A DNA stretch of 64,000 bases from Epiperipatus broadwayi. Lineage: Eukaryota; Onychophora; Udeonychophora; Euonychophora; Peripatidae. This document shows positions 11,852 through 23,643 of this stretch, piece after piece. A model generated the notes under the pieces. That model did not search any database and was not told the origin of the DNA. It saw only the letters and a program-made list of their open reading frames with translations. The position numbers were made by a program, and so were the translations under genes. Location of the stretch: NCBI GenBank assembly GCA_028023455.1, contig JAQFVV010006246.1:6340363-6404362 (forward strand), given 5' to 3'. Positions within the stretch are counted from its first letter, which is position 1. Each line of letters begins with the position of its first letter.

Positions 11852-14180
11852 GTATATATACATTAAAATACTATAAAGGCATGATTACAATATATTTTTT
11901 AATTTAAAGATGTGAAATTGCACAAAATACTATTATAATTAAGATGAGAGCATGAAATATTATAAAAGTGGTTAAACTATATTCGACATAAATGTATAAT
12001 TATTGTTTTTTAATTGAAGTTTATAATATATTTTCAAATAATTTTAGCAGTGCAACTTTTACAGTTCCAAAATAATAGATTTAGTTATCATTTTATGTGA
12101 GCCAAAACTAAGAATTTTAATAGACATGTTGGAGATCATACAGCAGATAAGATGTCTATGTTTTATCAGTCAATGTTAGCAAAATGATGCTTTAAGCATT
12201 TGCTACTTAACATGATTCTCTTTATCCCATTATTCACAATTTCCTTTAGTTTAAGAACCAAAACTTTTTTCTTTCTGAAGAATAAATCCGATCTGTCAAT
12301 TTTGGAATACCCTATCACAGACACTGTGATTGTTGGTATAGAAGTCACTAGAATTATTATCTTAAAATACAGACTAAGGTACTTCTTTCCCTAAAAAAAA
12401 GAGTTAAATGGGAAAAACAATGATATATATATATATATATGAAAGAATAAACTCTTAAAAATGACAAGGTTATGATTATGACACATTAAGAAATTGGAGA
12501 ATCAAGAACTAGATGAAAATAGAGGAGCATGGAAGAGACCAACAAATCATGTATTCGAATAAATAAAATCTAAGTAAATAGACAAAAGATAAAACGAAGT
12601 AGGGCCTTATGTATTAAGCTATTCTAATCATCTAACTGCTGATTAATAATTAATACAAACAGAATTTGTAATTATTTTAATAAAAGATAATAGAAATAAA
12701 GAACATGGGACTAGATAAATTAATTGCGGTTTTCTGTTTAGCTTAATTAACACAGTAAAGACAAGATACTATATGTATATGTGTATAATATATATTAAAC
12801 AAAGCATGAATTTTTTTTTAGTTTTTAAAAGAGAATACATTTTATAATGTAGTTAAAATACTTTTAAAGCATTTCCTTTTTATTAATATTATCGTTATAT
12901 CAAACATTTAAAAAAAAAGTTTGGTTTTGACTAGCTATCAGTTTACAAAATATAAAGACTTATAACTGTGTTGTGTTTTCATTCCTCTTCTCCAGCTAAA
13001 TACAATGCTCTACTTACTATTACACCTGCTCACATCCTACTGCCTCTGGGCAAAAACGATATCCTTCCCCTTTCCTTCAATTTATCCAATATTCTATAAA
13101 AGCAAAATAAAATCATGGAAGAAAAATTAATGACGAAGAGTTTCCAAATAAATTTTCGAAGAATAGAAGCACTGTAAATTCAAAGCAACATCAATGAAGA
13201 CAGGAAACAAACGAACAAAACAAAAATAAAAGATAAGTCACTGTTATAACATTATCTTTATTAAAATTAATTTTTAAACAACAAATACATGTTTACTTTT
13301 CAACGATATATGTTTTTTTTTTTTTTTAAAAATCAGAATGGCAAGTAACAATTCCTATCCTCACAATTGTACTTACTTTTAATTTTTGACCAATACAATC
13401 ATAATACAGTAATTATGTCTTTATTAAATTAATACGGATACAAATAAAAGTTTGCTATAACTGAAAGGAGGTATTATTTCACAAATATGTTAAAGAAACA
13501 GAGGAGCGACTCCATATGCTCTTGCGTTCTTTGTCTTAACGATTGTAATTATTCTCGTGATAAATAAACAATAGCAGGATGCTCACCAATATGTATGAAA
13601 CAACATGGTGAGATGACTTGTTTTAATCTTAGGTTTTGAGACTGGCACCTCCTGATGTGATTTAAGTTGGATTTTCTTAAATGCAAATATTAAAGGTATA
13701 TAATTACATATATATATTAATTTCATTACTTATAATTGTGATTGATAAAATTAAATTATGACTTTCATTCCGAGATGCTCTAAAATCACAAAAAAATGAT
13801 GGCTAACAACAGAGAGTACTGCTCTAAGTGATTTAGTACAATGTTAGCATGGCAAATTTTATAGCTCAAAGACCTTGAATTGTGGCTGACTGTGTAGGGT
13901 ACAAACTTTTTATGAATTTCAAAGCAATAAACCATTCTATTATTTAACAAATGTCGTAAAGAATCTATGAGATTCAAATTTAAGATGTACATCGATGCTG
14001 ACGTTTTATGTGGTCATCTATAATATATCATTTTCAAAAGAAGAAGGATTTGTCAAGCATCAAATGAGCCATTGTCAGACATTGTGAATTAAAAAATAAC
14101 GGAACAAATAGTTGTCAAGTGGTTTGCGAAAAGTATGCAAATATGGAAAATATGAGTGGACTGATTATAAATAAAAGATA
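11852..14180. other. Unassigned AT-rich sequence
   Basis: Contains an (AT)n run at about 12422-12440 and homopolymer tracts. A short stretch at about 12470-12560 vaguely resembles LINE 3' coding sequence but is too short to call. Confidence 0.4.
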
Positions 14181-14184
14181 GAAG

Positions 14185-14390
14185 AATGTTATTAAGATGG
14201 AGCAATCATGTTAATGGTAGATATAAAATGCAGATAATTCGGGTTTACGTTAAATTCTTATTGTGAAAAAGAAGTAGAGAATTTTTATATAGATGGAAAA
14301 AAATATATTTTAAAACTGTTATTGATTTTAATATTAGGACTGAAAAATAACTGAAAGATGAAACTGTAGTGCACAAATTTATATATAAAA
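14185..14390 (+). pseudogene. Fragment of LINE endonuclease domain
   Basis: Plus-strand sequence reads MQIIRVYVK, then in another frame a Glu-rich EKEVENFYIDG-like block, followed by a remnant of the ILKTVIDFN segment and QLKDETVVH. The same order of blocks is seen in LINE copies A (about 33.2-33.4 kb) and B (about 45.09-45.27 kb), where it is the APE-type endonuclease. Only about 200 bp is left, with frameshifts. Confidence 0.6.
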
Positions 14391-14932
14391 ACAAAAGACG
14401 GTGGGTGGGTAAAGATTTATTGAAATTTCTGGAAGGAAATAACTGTATTTTATTATTATTTTTAAGAATGTTTCAACAGAAATGAATTGTATTTTATCAG
14501 AAAATATATATTTAAAAACTGTAATATGTTTAATAGAACTAAAACATGAAATAATAATCAATTAGTAAGACATAAATATGTATAATATAAAATAGATAGA
14601 AATTGCAGATAAAAAAAAAAGAAGTAATAGCAATTTCCAATTTTCAAAAGTAGTCAGATTATTGAGGTAAAATTTATAAATCATTTTAAAATATTAAGAT
14701 TTAAAAGATTAAAACGCATAAAACACAACTTGATAAAAACAGCTTAACAAATAGAAAAACAAACAACAATACATTTTCTATTAAAATAGTGTAGCTACTT
14801 GTAAAAAATTATCTATTTATAAATAGTGGGAAAGTAAAATTCTTTGAACTGATACAGAAAATCATCCAAGACAAAAAATATAATCATTGAATAGCAAGAG
14901 AAGATGTAAAAAAAAAAAAAAAAAAGAATAAA
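14391..14932. other. Unassigned AT-rich sequence before gypsy element 2
   Basis: AT-rich, ending in a poly-A tract of 18 just before the target-site duplication at 14933. Nothing recognisable. Confidence 0.4.
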
Positions 14933-14937
14933 GGTAT

Positions 14938-15566
14938 TGTTGGGTTTGGTCTGGATTACAGACCCAACCAACAGTAAATAATGTAAAATAATATTGAAAC
15001 AAGTATTACAATTATTATATTTACTATGTACAAATATATACAATACAATATACACAAATGAATATTTACAAGTTGAATCTTGGAGTTTAATGTAACTCTG
15101 TGTTCTGCCTGCTGCTTCCAGCCATACATGATGGCTTGCCTCACGGGTAGGGTCTACGACTTCCAGCTGTACAAGACAGCTTGCCTCGAGCCAAGAGTGA
15201 TCTTAGCAGCGTCCGGTCTCTGTGGGACTTGCCTAGCTGTGTAGATCTAAATAGTGTAGTGCTATCAATGGGAATATTTGCTGCTGTTTAGGTTAGCAGA
15301 GCTTCCCTGGGAGAATGCAAAGAGTCTGTTCAGGTTAGACACGTTCTTCCTTGATTCTTACAAAAGGTTGACTATTTGTACCCAGATCCCTGACCTTATT
15401 GAAAACCTTTGGATTCAGCAAGCATTGTTGCTTATTGGCCTGTAGTAATCATTGGCTATGTTGTTATCTATACATTAGCCTATTGGCCTGTGGCAAACAA
15501 TACTTAATCCATTCAGATAAGGAGGCATCTAGAATAGTCCACTTGAGAGAAGGGAGGACTATAACA
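14938..15566 (-). repeat. 3' LTR of gypsy element 2
   Basis: Bounded by TGTTGGG on the left and ACTATAACA on the right, and colinear with 17650-18282. The position matching the TATA box of the other LTR reads TACAAATA on the minus strand, so the promoter of this copy has mutated. Confidence 0.93.
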
Positions 15567-15577
15567 ACCCTCCCTCT
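15567..15577 (-). promoter_or_regulatory. Polypurine tract of gypsy element 2
   Basis: On the minus strand AGAGGGAGGGT directly abuts the 3' LTR (TGTTATAG...). It is the expected plus-strand primer. Confidence 0.8.
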
Positions 15578-15586
15578 GGCTAAAAT

Positions 15587-16366
15587 TTAGCCTAGAGAAC
15601 AGTTATGCAGGTGTGCTGGAGGATGACTAACGTGCTTCGGTGCTGGTTTGCTGCTGTCTTCGGTTTGTTGGTCATCCTTGCTTGTACTGCATGTCTCTGT
15701 AGCTTCATTCCTTGTGGTTGCATCAGTATAATATAGTCTAAGTTGCTTTCGATGGCGATTATGTTGACATCCATCTGCTGTTTTGACTATAAGGGTGTGG
15801 AGTCCTTTCTGTTGGATCACGACTGCTGGAATCCATTTAGTGAGTCCTCTATACATTCTGCATAGCACTTTAGTCTGCAAAGCTAGTCGTGTTCTGGCAA
15901 TCCTGGTGTTCCAATTTCTCATATTCATTTTTGTTATCAGCTTTTTGTTGACTGCTGGTTTTATCTCTTTATTCAGTGATAATGGAATTGATGGCCCTAG
16001 ATACTGACCTAGATCTTTTTTGACCACTTCAGGGTAACTAGCCTTTAATTTAGCTAATGTTGTGATCTGGTTCACCTTTGACACTGCAAAGCCTAAGTGA
16101 CTGAACCAGTCACAGCCTAACAAGTTGCTGTGATCACCTGATGTCACTACCAGTGGTAGGTGTCTAGTTTTGTTAGGCATGGTTATTTTAACTCTTGTCT
16201 GACCCAAGAGTTTTATTTTTTTACCCTGATAATCTGTTATAGTCCTAGTGCTAGGATGCAGATTATATTTATTATTTTTGTTAATGATAGCCCAAGTCTT
16301 TTTTGAAACAATAGACAGTGCAGACTCTGTGTCTAGTTCCATTCTCACTGGCGTATGATTAATCAT
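15587..16366 (-). pseudogene. Protease fused to integrase C-terminus by deletion
   Basis: An uninterrupted 259-codon frame. Residues about 1-110 are a retropepsin-like protease: active site LDTES at 11-15, where the family has DTG, so the essential glycine is replaced by glutamate; the flap and LLGCDWF block follow at 82-88. Residues 111-139 (SYPEVVKKDLG...) correspond to the linker that precedes RT. At about residue 139 (near 15950) the text jumps to an integrase C-terminal segment: TRIARTRLAL, then YRGLTKWIPAVV and HRKQLRLYY, the GPY/F-like region that follows the integrase core. A deletion of RT, RNase H and integrase core has thus left the frame open. A Thr/Ser/Glu-rich tail ends the ORF. 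The protein is unlikely to be an active protease because of the Gly-to-Glu change. Confidence 0.85.
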
Positions 16367-16499
16367 TATACTATGTATAAATCCAGACTGATTGTCTTTA
16401 ATGTGATTTATGCTGGCAACTTGTTTATTTTTCTTATAGTTGCCTTTGTTGTTTTATGGAATGGTTTTTTCCATTCTCATATTGGCTGTTTGTCTTTTT

Positions 16500-17193
16500 A
16501 AGTTTAGACAAGCCGCTCTTATATGACCAACTCGCTTGCAAAATGAGCACACAGAATGGAGATGTGGACATTATGTTTGCACGTGGATCGGTTCATCGCA
16601 TCTATAACAATGCTTTACACTCGTTGTTGTTGATCTAACTGAGTGTTTGTCAGACTCAGCCTTCTGTTCAACTTTTTGAACAGTATAATTTATTTTTTGT
16701 AATGGCATTGCTTGACACACTATAACTTGAGCTACAGCCTTTTCAAAGTCTACATCTGGTGTCATTAATAGTTTCAGTCTTAAATTATGATTGTTCATGC
16801 CACAAATGAAACGATCGCATAGTGTTTCATTTAAGAACTCTTTAAACTCGCATGTAAGTGCTAATGTTCTGATTCATGTTGCGAATTCTCTAGCTTTTTC
16901 ATCCACTGCAAATAATATCTCTGCATTATTGTTAGTGGTTTGGGGGAAAAATATTCTGTGAGAATCGCCAAAGCTTTCTCAAAATTCAAGTCGGCCAGTG
17001 TTTCTTACCCGATTTGAGATTTTAAAATATTATATGTTTGCGACCCGATTATAGTTATCAGCATTGCTAATTTTATTTCAGACTTTTTAATCTGATTGGC
17101 CTGCATAGAAAAAATTAGGCGCTCTTTGTAGGTTGACCAGTTCTCAGGGAACCCTGGATCAAAAGCTTCCATCGAGCCAATTATATTAGCCAT
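16500..17193 (-). pseudogene. Decayed gag with two CCHC zinc knuckles
   Basis: The ATG at 17193 starts MANIIGSMEAFDPGFPENW, typical of arthropod-type gypsy Gag, but a stop ends it at 17005. The frame resumes in pieces, including 16571-16798, which ends in the first zinc knuckle. That knuckle reads C-x2-C-x4-H and then hits a stop codon inside the last spacer, one codon before the expected Cys. The second knuckle CSFCKRVGHIRAAC is intact downstream (about 16500-16550), still in frame with the first. Capsid-like segments in the middle are frameshifted. Gag would have formed particles and bound RNA; this copy cannot. Confidence 0.8.
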
Positions 17194-17630
17194 TTTTTTA
17201 TTTTATTTTTCTCTGTTATCACGTGAGAAAAATATTTTTTCTGTATTTTCTGAGTAACCACTCGATACAATTATGTTCGACAGATTTTTTACTCTGCTAG
17301 GGTGAGCTTCTGTCTTTTTTGGCAAGGCCAATTTTGATTGGTTTATGAAGCACCAATCGTGTTTGTGATCACTTTATGTTTCCTACCAGATATAAGTGAT
17401 TTTGACAATGGCTGTTTAGTAAATACTATTCATGTATTTTACTTATTTTTCCAGAAATAAGTGATTTTAAAAATCACTGTTTAATAAATACATATTTCAC
17501 TTGGACAGTATTTAAGTGTGATTTAGTAATCACAGCTTCGTAATTTATGAGTGTCTATATAATTGCGCACTTGCGTATTAACGTTTTCCAAGTTTTTTCT
17601 TTTTCCGGCCATGGGGAAAAAAAAATCTTT

Positions 17631-17645
17631 TGTCAAACTGCGCCA
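17631..17645 (-). promoter_or_regulatory. Primer-binding site of gypsy element 2
   Basis: On the minus strand, four bases after the 5' LTR, the sequence TGGCGCAGTTTGACA begins with the TGG complementary to a tRNA CCA end. Which tRNA it matches I cannot say without a search. Confidence 0.65.
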
Positions 17646-17649
17646 AATC

Positions 17650-18282
17650 TGTTGTGTTTGATCTGGATTACAGACTCAACCAACAGTAAATAATGTAAAA
17701 TAATACTGAAACAAGTATTGCAATTATTATATTTATTATGTACAAATATATACAATACAATATACACAAATGAATATTTACAAGTTGAATCTTGGAGTTT
17801 AACGTAACTCTGTGTTCTGCTTGCTGCTTCCAGCCACACCTGATGGCTTGCCTCACTGGTAGGGTCTATGACTCTTCCAACTGTACAAGACAGCTTGCCT
17901 CGAGCCGAGAGTGATCTTAGCAGCGTCCGGTCTTTGTGGGACTTGCCTAGCTGCGTAGATCTAAATAGCGTAGTGCTATCAATGGGAATACTTGCTGCTG
18001 TTTAGGTTAGCAGAGCTTCCTGGGAGAATGCAAAGAGATCTGTTCAGGTTAGACATGTTCTTCCTTGATCTTCACAAAAGGTTGAGTATTTATACCCATA
18101 TTCCTGACCTTATTGAAAACCTTTGGATTCAGCAAGCATCGTTGCTTATTGGCCTGTAGTAATCATTGGCTATGTTGTTATCTATACATTAGCCTATTGG
18201 CCTGTGGCAAACAATGCTTAATCCGTTCAGATAAGGAGGCATCTGGAATAATCCACTTCTGAGAAAAGGGAGGACTATAACA
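17650..18282 (-). repeat. 5' LTR of gypsy element 2
   Basis: Colinear with 14938-15566. It keeps a TATA box, TATAAATA on the minus strand, at 18087-18094. It starts and ends TGTT/AACA. Confidence 0.93.
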
Positions 18283-18287
18283 GGTAT

Positions 18288-20010
18288 AAAATATTTTGAT
18301 TTGTGTAGTCATTAAAAGCAGAGATAATATCAGGAAGTGTGTGAAGAAATTTGATAAAAATACATAATAACAGAATACAATAAATGACAATATCATTTAT
18401 TTTGGTATATATTCTAATGAACGAATTGAGGCTTGCAATAAAATCTATCAAGAGTACAAGAGCTCCAAGAAGAAAATAAATCATTATAGTAATTTATAAA
18501 AAGTGGAAAAAAAACAACATAGATGATGTTATATTGTTAAATAAAAAATATGCAATAATGACATTACTCCTTGGAAGAAAAAAAAAGAGAAGAAAAATAA
18601 GATCATTATTACATACTCATAAATCCTTTATCGATTATATTATATATTTTATCAAACTTATTACAAAATATCTACAAAGAACTTTGATTCAATTCAGCCA
18701 AAGCAATAAATTTCACATTAAAGTTGTTACAATACAAAATTATAAAGGGGGGGGGGGAATCTATGATTACATTGGATCTATACATTAGGAAAAAATATTT
18801 GACTCTATATGAATTTAAGCATTGATAAGAAGTTTTGATCATTATGACATAGAGAATATAATCAAATGCAAAAGTAACAATTTGTGATGCTAATACTTTG
18901 CCTAACTGTAGCTCTTCATTACATTCTATTCTCAGTGATATTTCTCTCATGAAAGTAATTAATGTTGCATTTATTTAAAGCGCCTTCAAGATAATAATTA
19001 TAATAGAAATAATGAAATAGTTTACTCTAATATCAGGGTTAATATTGGCGCGAATAAAAATATCTGATCAGAAGTCAAATCAAATTATAAAATTATTCAT
19101 TTCACTATTCCTATTACGTTAACTAAATACTTTTAACCGATGTCTTAATGAGCTAATCACCCAATACGATCAAATAATGACACTTAATCATCACCATGAT
19201 ACTTTGCCCAAAAATTCAATTTATTTAATATCTCAATATTAAAAACTAAATAATCATCATTAATAAATTTTATACATCACCAGGATGTCATATTCCAGTA
19301 GCGTGAATTTAATTCAAAAGGGAGTCTAATTTATTAACTTTGAATGACAATCTAATTAATTCAGATTAGCTATTAATTCATTTTAAATTTAATTTAAAGA
19401 CTACTTACTGATTTCTGTTTTTTAATGATCACTGATATAATCAATTAACTTAGGCATACTTAGATATTTATTTTATAATATATATATATATATATGCGTG
19501 TATGTTGATTTAATGCTTTAGAATTAAGATATAATTAAGAGCTTAATGATATCCCAAACAATATAATAATTGTAATTAAGATATTTTAATTTCTTAGGAC
19601 ATATTTTAGTGGTTAGGAAGTGTTTTGAAAATCATTATTTGATATTAACGCACAAAAAGCAAATTTCAAAAGAATCGAAATTTTGAATAGCAATTTGATT
19701 ACTATTTTTTTAAAACCAATTACTGAATTTCATAGTTTAATATCAATGAATTATAATCCTATTATTTTATTTAAATTATTAATTACTCATATTACTTATA
19801 CATTTCTGTAAAAAATATAATGCACATAGCTAAATTATAAGACTAAAAAAAACAATTTATGTATAAAAATATATGAAGCATCTAGAAGCAAAAAATATCA
19901 TTATAAGAATCATAAATAATGCCCTAACAAAAAGATTAATTGAATGATTGATATAACTTAAGTAAAAATATGTAGTTTGAAAATAAATAAAAATGGTTCT
20001 ATAATAAATC
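18288..20010. other. Unassigned AT-rich sequence
   Basis: Contains a G homopolymer of about ten at 18748, an (AT)n run near 19480, and scattered A/T tracts. Fragments near 18780-18960 faintly recall the LINE RT (a 'FDSI'-like stretch), but too weakly to call. Confidence 0.4.
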
Positions 20011-20155
20011 AAATACCATGGAAAATATTTGTATAGTGTAATTTTCATTGCACTACTCTCACACAAGATAGGACTGGTTTCTATCCATTTTTAACACTTT
20101 GTGGAGAAATGTAATCGTAAACATATGACCAAAGACATGTGAAAAAGATCTATGA

Positions 20156-20204
20156 CCTCCAAGATGCATATTTCACACTGAACCAGCATTTATCAGTTGG
20201 CTCA
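20156..20204 (-). ncRNA. Type I hammerhead ribozyme motif (G8 mutated)
   Basis: Minus strand: CCAA (stem I, 20197-20200), core CUGAUAA (20190-20196), stem II AUGCUG/CAGUGU with loop GUU (175-189 of this kilobase block), GAA (20172-20174), stem III AU-AUGC-AU, cleavage after C at 20163, then UUGG completing stem I. Catalytic G8 has become A, so self-cleavage is expected to be lost or very weak. Otherwise all helices form. Confidence 0.7.
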
Positions 20205-20636
20205 GACCACAATCTCTTACATAAAGTTTAATCGTTAAGTGTCAAATATGCTGCCTTCACAACTTTCACATAAATCACTTAATGGAAATATATTAATGAT
20301 TTTTATTAGTTATTCATTAGACTAGAGATTATCCAACAATGAATAATATTTGTGCAGTGTAATTTTCACTACACCACTCTAATGCAAGGTAGTGATGGGT
20401 TTATATCCATTTTTAACACCTCTTGGAGGATATAATCATAAATATATGATCATAAATCTTTTTCACATGTCTTTGGTCATATGTTTATGATTACAACCCT
20501 CCACAAGGTGTTAAAAGCAGATAGAAACCAATCCCAACCTTGTGTGAGAGTGGTGTAGTGAAAATTACATCACAAATGTTATTCATTATCGGATAATCAA
20601 TAAAACTATGATATGTGTAAGAGATTGTGGTTTGAG

Positions 20637-20680
20637 CCAACTGATAAATGCTGGTTCAGCATGAAATGTGCATCTTTGGG
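20637..20680 (+). ncRNA. Type I hammerhead ribozyme motif (G8 mutated)
   Basis: CCAA (20637-20640), core CUGAUAA (20641-20647), stem II AUGCUG-GUU-CAGCAU (six pairs, 20648-20662), GAA (20663-20665), stem III AUG-UG-CAU (20666-20673), cleavage after C20674, then UUUGG pairing with CCAA with one extra U. The same G8-to-A change as the minus-strand partner shows both came from one template. Confidence 0.75.
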
Positions 20681-20844
20681 ATCATAGATATTTTTCACAT
20701 GTTTATGATTACATCCTTCCATAAGGTATTAGAAATTGATAAAAACCAGTCCTGTATAGTAAAAATTACACTACACAAATATTATCCATTATTGAATGAT
20801 CTTTAGATGAATGAATGACTAATAAAAATAATTAAAATACCATG

Positions 20845-22380
20845 AAATTCTGTTAAATGAATATATGTAGTTCCAAAAATACTTTCAGTAAATGGTCTAT
20901 GCTCTCAATAGTAAACTGAAAAACATATATTTAGGGGTAAATGATTCCAGGCCCACAGCTTAAAAAAAAATTTACTATTCAATACAATTATTTAAACAGA
21001 AAGTAAGGATAGTACAAAATCAAAAATTTAGTGTAAAAAAATACATGTAATATTAATTTGCCACATTTAACTCTTAAATACACTATTCTGTATATATAAA
21101 TTTGAACTAAAAGTCAACTTTGAAAAAAAACTGATACTATAAATTTTTAAATGCTTTTTGTTAATAACATAAATAACAGTTTTCATTTGATCCATGATAT
21201 TACAATGTGAACATCTCAATAGAAAAATTTTCATTGGAATCAGTGCATTTTTATTCCATCATTATTATTTTAAAAGCTGTTTCAGGTTCAATATACACAT
21301 TTTTGATAATTTTAATACTCTCTAGTATGAAAATCATTTCTTTCATAGTGTTGGCATTACTTTTCTAATTCTTTTTTCCTGATGTATGTAGAATTAACTT
21401 TTTTTAAAAAATAAATTATTTTCACTGATGAATAACTAATTTGTTGACAAAATGTCAAAAAAATATTGGACAAATAAACATAAAGTCATAAATTAGAAAC
21501 CAGAGTGATCGTTGATTACTAAAGTCTTTCATTATTATAAAACAAAATCTTATTTACAACAGATTATTTTTATTATAATTTAGATCTTTAAAAATTCTTT
21601 TAATAATCAATTAGACAAAATAGATTGTTATAAAAGTTTGAAATCAGTTTGGAAATTCTAGAAATATCAATAATTCTTTATCAAGTTATGAATGAAATAA
21701 TTTAGAAAATCTTATATAAATCAATATTAAATTTACTTGGTCATTTAAAAATATATCAGATAGTTAAATGTATAGAAAAGTTAAACACTTTCTTATAACG
21801 TGTTTCCAAATATATTAAAAAATGATTCTGTTGTCTTTATACATACAAGTTATAGACTAACTTTGACAGTCCTATGAAGAAAATATATTTATAAAATATA
21901 CATTTTCCCTTAGGTGGCAATGCAAAAACAATAGCAAAAGTAGATCGATTGTTTTTATAATATTTATTAAAAATGTTTTTCAAATAAATAAAAGATACAG
22001 CTTGAAAGGTTGTTTTGTTTATTCCTATACTACTAAGAAGCTAATTACAAATTCAGAAATAACAAAAATAACAGACAGCTTAAATACTAATAAAAGTTTC
22101 ATTAGAAACTACAGTCTTAAAATATGTTGCTTTATATCAGCTATATAAAAATAAAGTAAGGTGTAATATTATTCGTCGTTTAAATTAGAAATGATATATA
22201 ATGTACTCGTATTCAACTAATTAAGTGACCGAGTAGTTAAATTTTGTAAAAAAAATTAAAAAACAAAAATATATGGAATGATTCAAACAGGAATAAATTG
22301 AAAGAAACAATTATTTTTATCGAAATCATCACTTTTACTAATAACATTTTTGAATATTAGTTTGTAAAAAGAAAAATATT
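20845..22380. other. Unassigned AT-rich sequence
   Basis: No recognisable coding or repeat signal was seen. Confidence 0.4.
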
Positions 22381-22385
22381 TATAG

Positions 22386-22820
<435 letters not shown>

Positions 22821-22957
22821 AATTCTAATATTCTCACGGGTAAATGATGAATTTGTAATATTAAGTTCTACTTACAAAAAATATTCTACTTTCTAATAAT
22901 TATAATAAAAACATCATATGTAAGGTTTTACATAACATTAATACTAAAAAGAAAAAA

Positions 22958-23606
22958 AAGGATAGAATTGACAATTCCTCTTTTAATAGAGTAATTTTAC
23001 CTTACATTAAAGGGATTACTGATAAAATCAGTAGAAGACTATCTTGTTAATATAAAGACTAATTTTTCTACTGGCAAAAAAAAAATGGTGATTTTTTATA
23101 TAAACCTAAAGACAGAATATTTTTGGAACACCAAGGAGTTTATGAAATTCCATGTTTGCAGTCTCAAGAAGCTATGTGGGTCATTCTAATAGACGAATAA
23201 ATGTCAGAATTAAGGAACATAGAAATGCTTTTAATCAAAATTTAGCACATCAGTTTTTACTTCCCATTTTTTAGAAATTGGTTACAAACCTGATTTTGAC
23301 AATACAAAAATATTTGCTAATTTGGAAAGATATGATTTAAGAACTATGAGAGAGTCAATTGAAATATCAAAGAGACCTACTGATTTAAATAGGGCTGACA
23401 GAGCACAACATATTCCAGCTATGTGGAAACCTATCATTTTATCTAATACTAACTTGAAATTAATAGGTGAAAAAACTGAGGGAAATAAACATTTTGATAA
23501 GCCTCATATTGTGAATGCTGAACTACTTCAAGTTGAATCTCACTTCTCTTCTCGCACTGAGTCACGTTATTCTTTGAGATCTAACAATTGTTCTTTCAAA
23601 AGTTAA
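22958..23606 (+). pseudogene. Penelope-like element, C-terminal linker and GIY-YIG endonuclease
   Basis: Plus-strand frames give the linker typical of Penelope proteins (FNRVILPYIKGITDKI, then NIKTNFSTGK and FLYKPKDRIFLEHQ). The endonuclease follows: GVYEIPC at 23135-23155 (the GIY strand), then after a frameshift VGHSNRRI (the YIG strand) with RIKEHRNAF, then a region with stops, then PDFDNTKIFA and a 94-codon open end (23322-23606) with TMRESIEISKRP carrying the catalytic-helix Glu. The RT domain is missing (5' truncation). The endonuclease would nick target DNA for priming. Stops and frameshifts make it inactive. A degenerate hammerhead-like sequence follows the stop codon. Confidence 0.85.
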
Positions 23607-23607
23607 T

Positions 23608-23643
23608 CTTGATAATGGCGGTTGCTAGTCCGTCAAAATAATG
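23608..23643 (+). ncRNA. Degenerate hammerhead-like motif after Penelope ORF
   Basis: Just after the PLE stop: UUGAUAA (core with C3 and G8 changed), stem II GGCGG/CCGUC with loop UUGCUAGU (23617-23634), then AAAA in place of GAAA. No acceptable UH cleavage site follows a plausible stem III. Position and stem II fit a decayed PLE hammerhead; activity is not expected. Confidence 0.3.

Larger units (their letters stand above)
14938..18282 (-). mobile_element. Internally deleted gypsy LTR retrotransposon with both LTRs
   Basis: A complete insertion of 3345 bp. LTRs of 629 bp (14938-15566) and 633 bp (17650-18282) start TGTT and end AACA. The 5-bp target-site duplication GGTAT sits at 14933-14937 and 18283-18287. 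Coding sense is minus, so the right LTR is the 5' LTR. Inside, in coding order: primer-binding site, decayed gag with zinc knuckles, protease, then directly the C-terminal end of integrase. RT, RNase H and the integrase catalytic core are absent. The LTRs differ at a modest number of positions, so the insertion is not recent. It would need a helper element to move. Confidence 0.93.
20021..20834. mobile_element. Hammerhead-ribozyme array 1 (inverted multimer, non-autonomous)
   Basis: An 814-bp insertion flanked by AAATACCATG at 20011-20020 and 20835-20844 (10-bp target-site duplication). Left half: minus-oriented units of a non-coding monomer. The anchor AGTGTAATTTTCA at 20035 recurs at 20356, a 321-bp period; the second unit is cut short near 20455. 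Right half: plus-oriented units from about 20455 to 20834, the mirror image of the left, with a shortened monomer (about 220 bp). One hammerhead lies in each half (20156-20204 minus, 20637-20680 plus). There is no ORF. Related to array 2 at 39.4 kb. Inference: a retrozyme-like element, moved by enzymes of another element, most likely a PLE. Confidence 0.75.

Noticed and set aside
15783-16007. Plus-strand ORF within gypsy element 2
   Set aside because: Antisense shadow of the protease-integrase frame.
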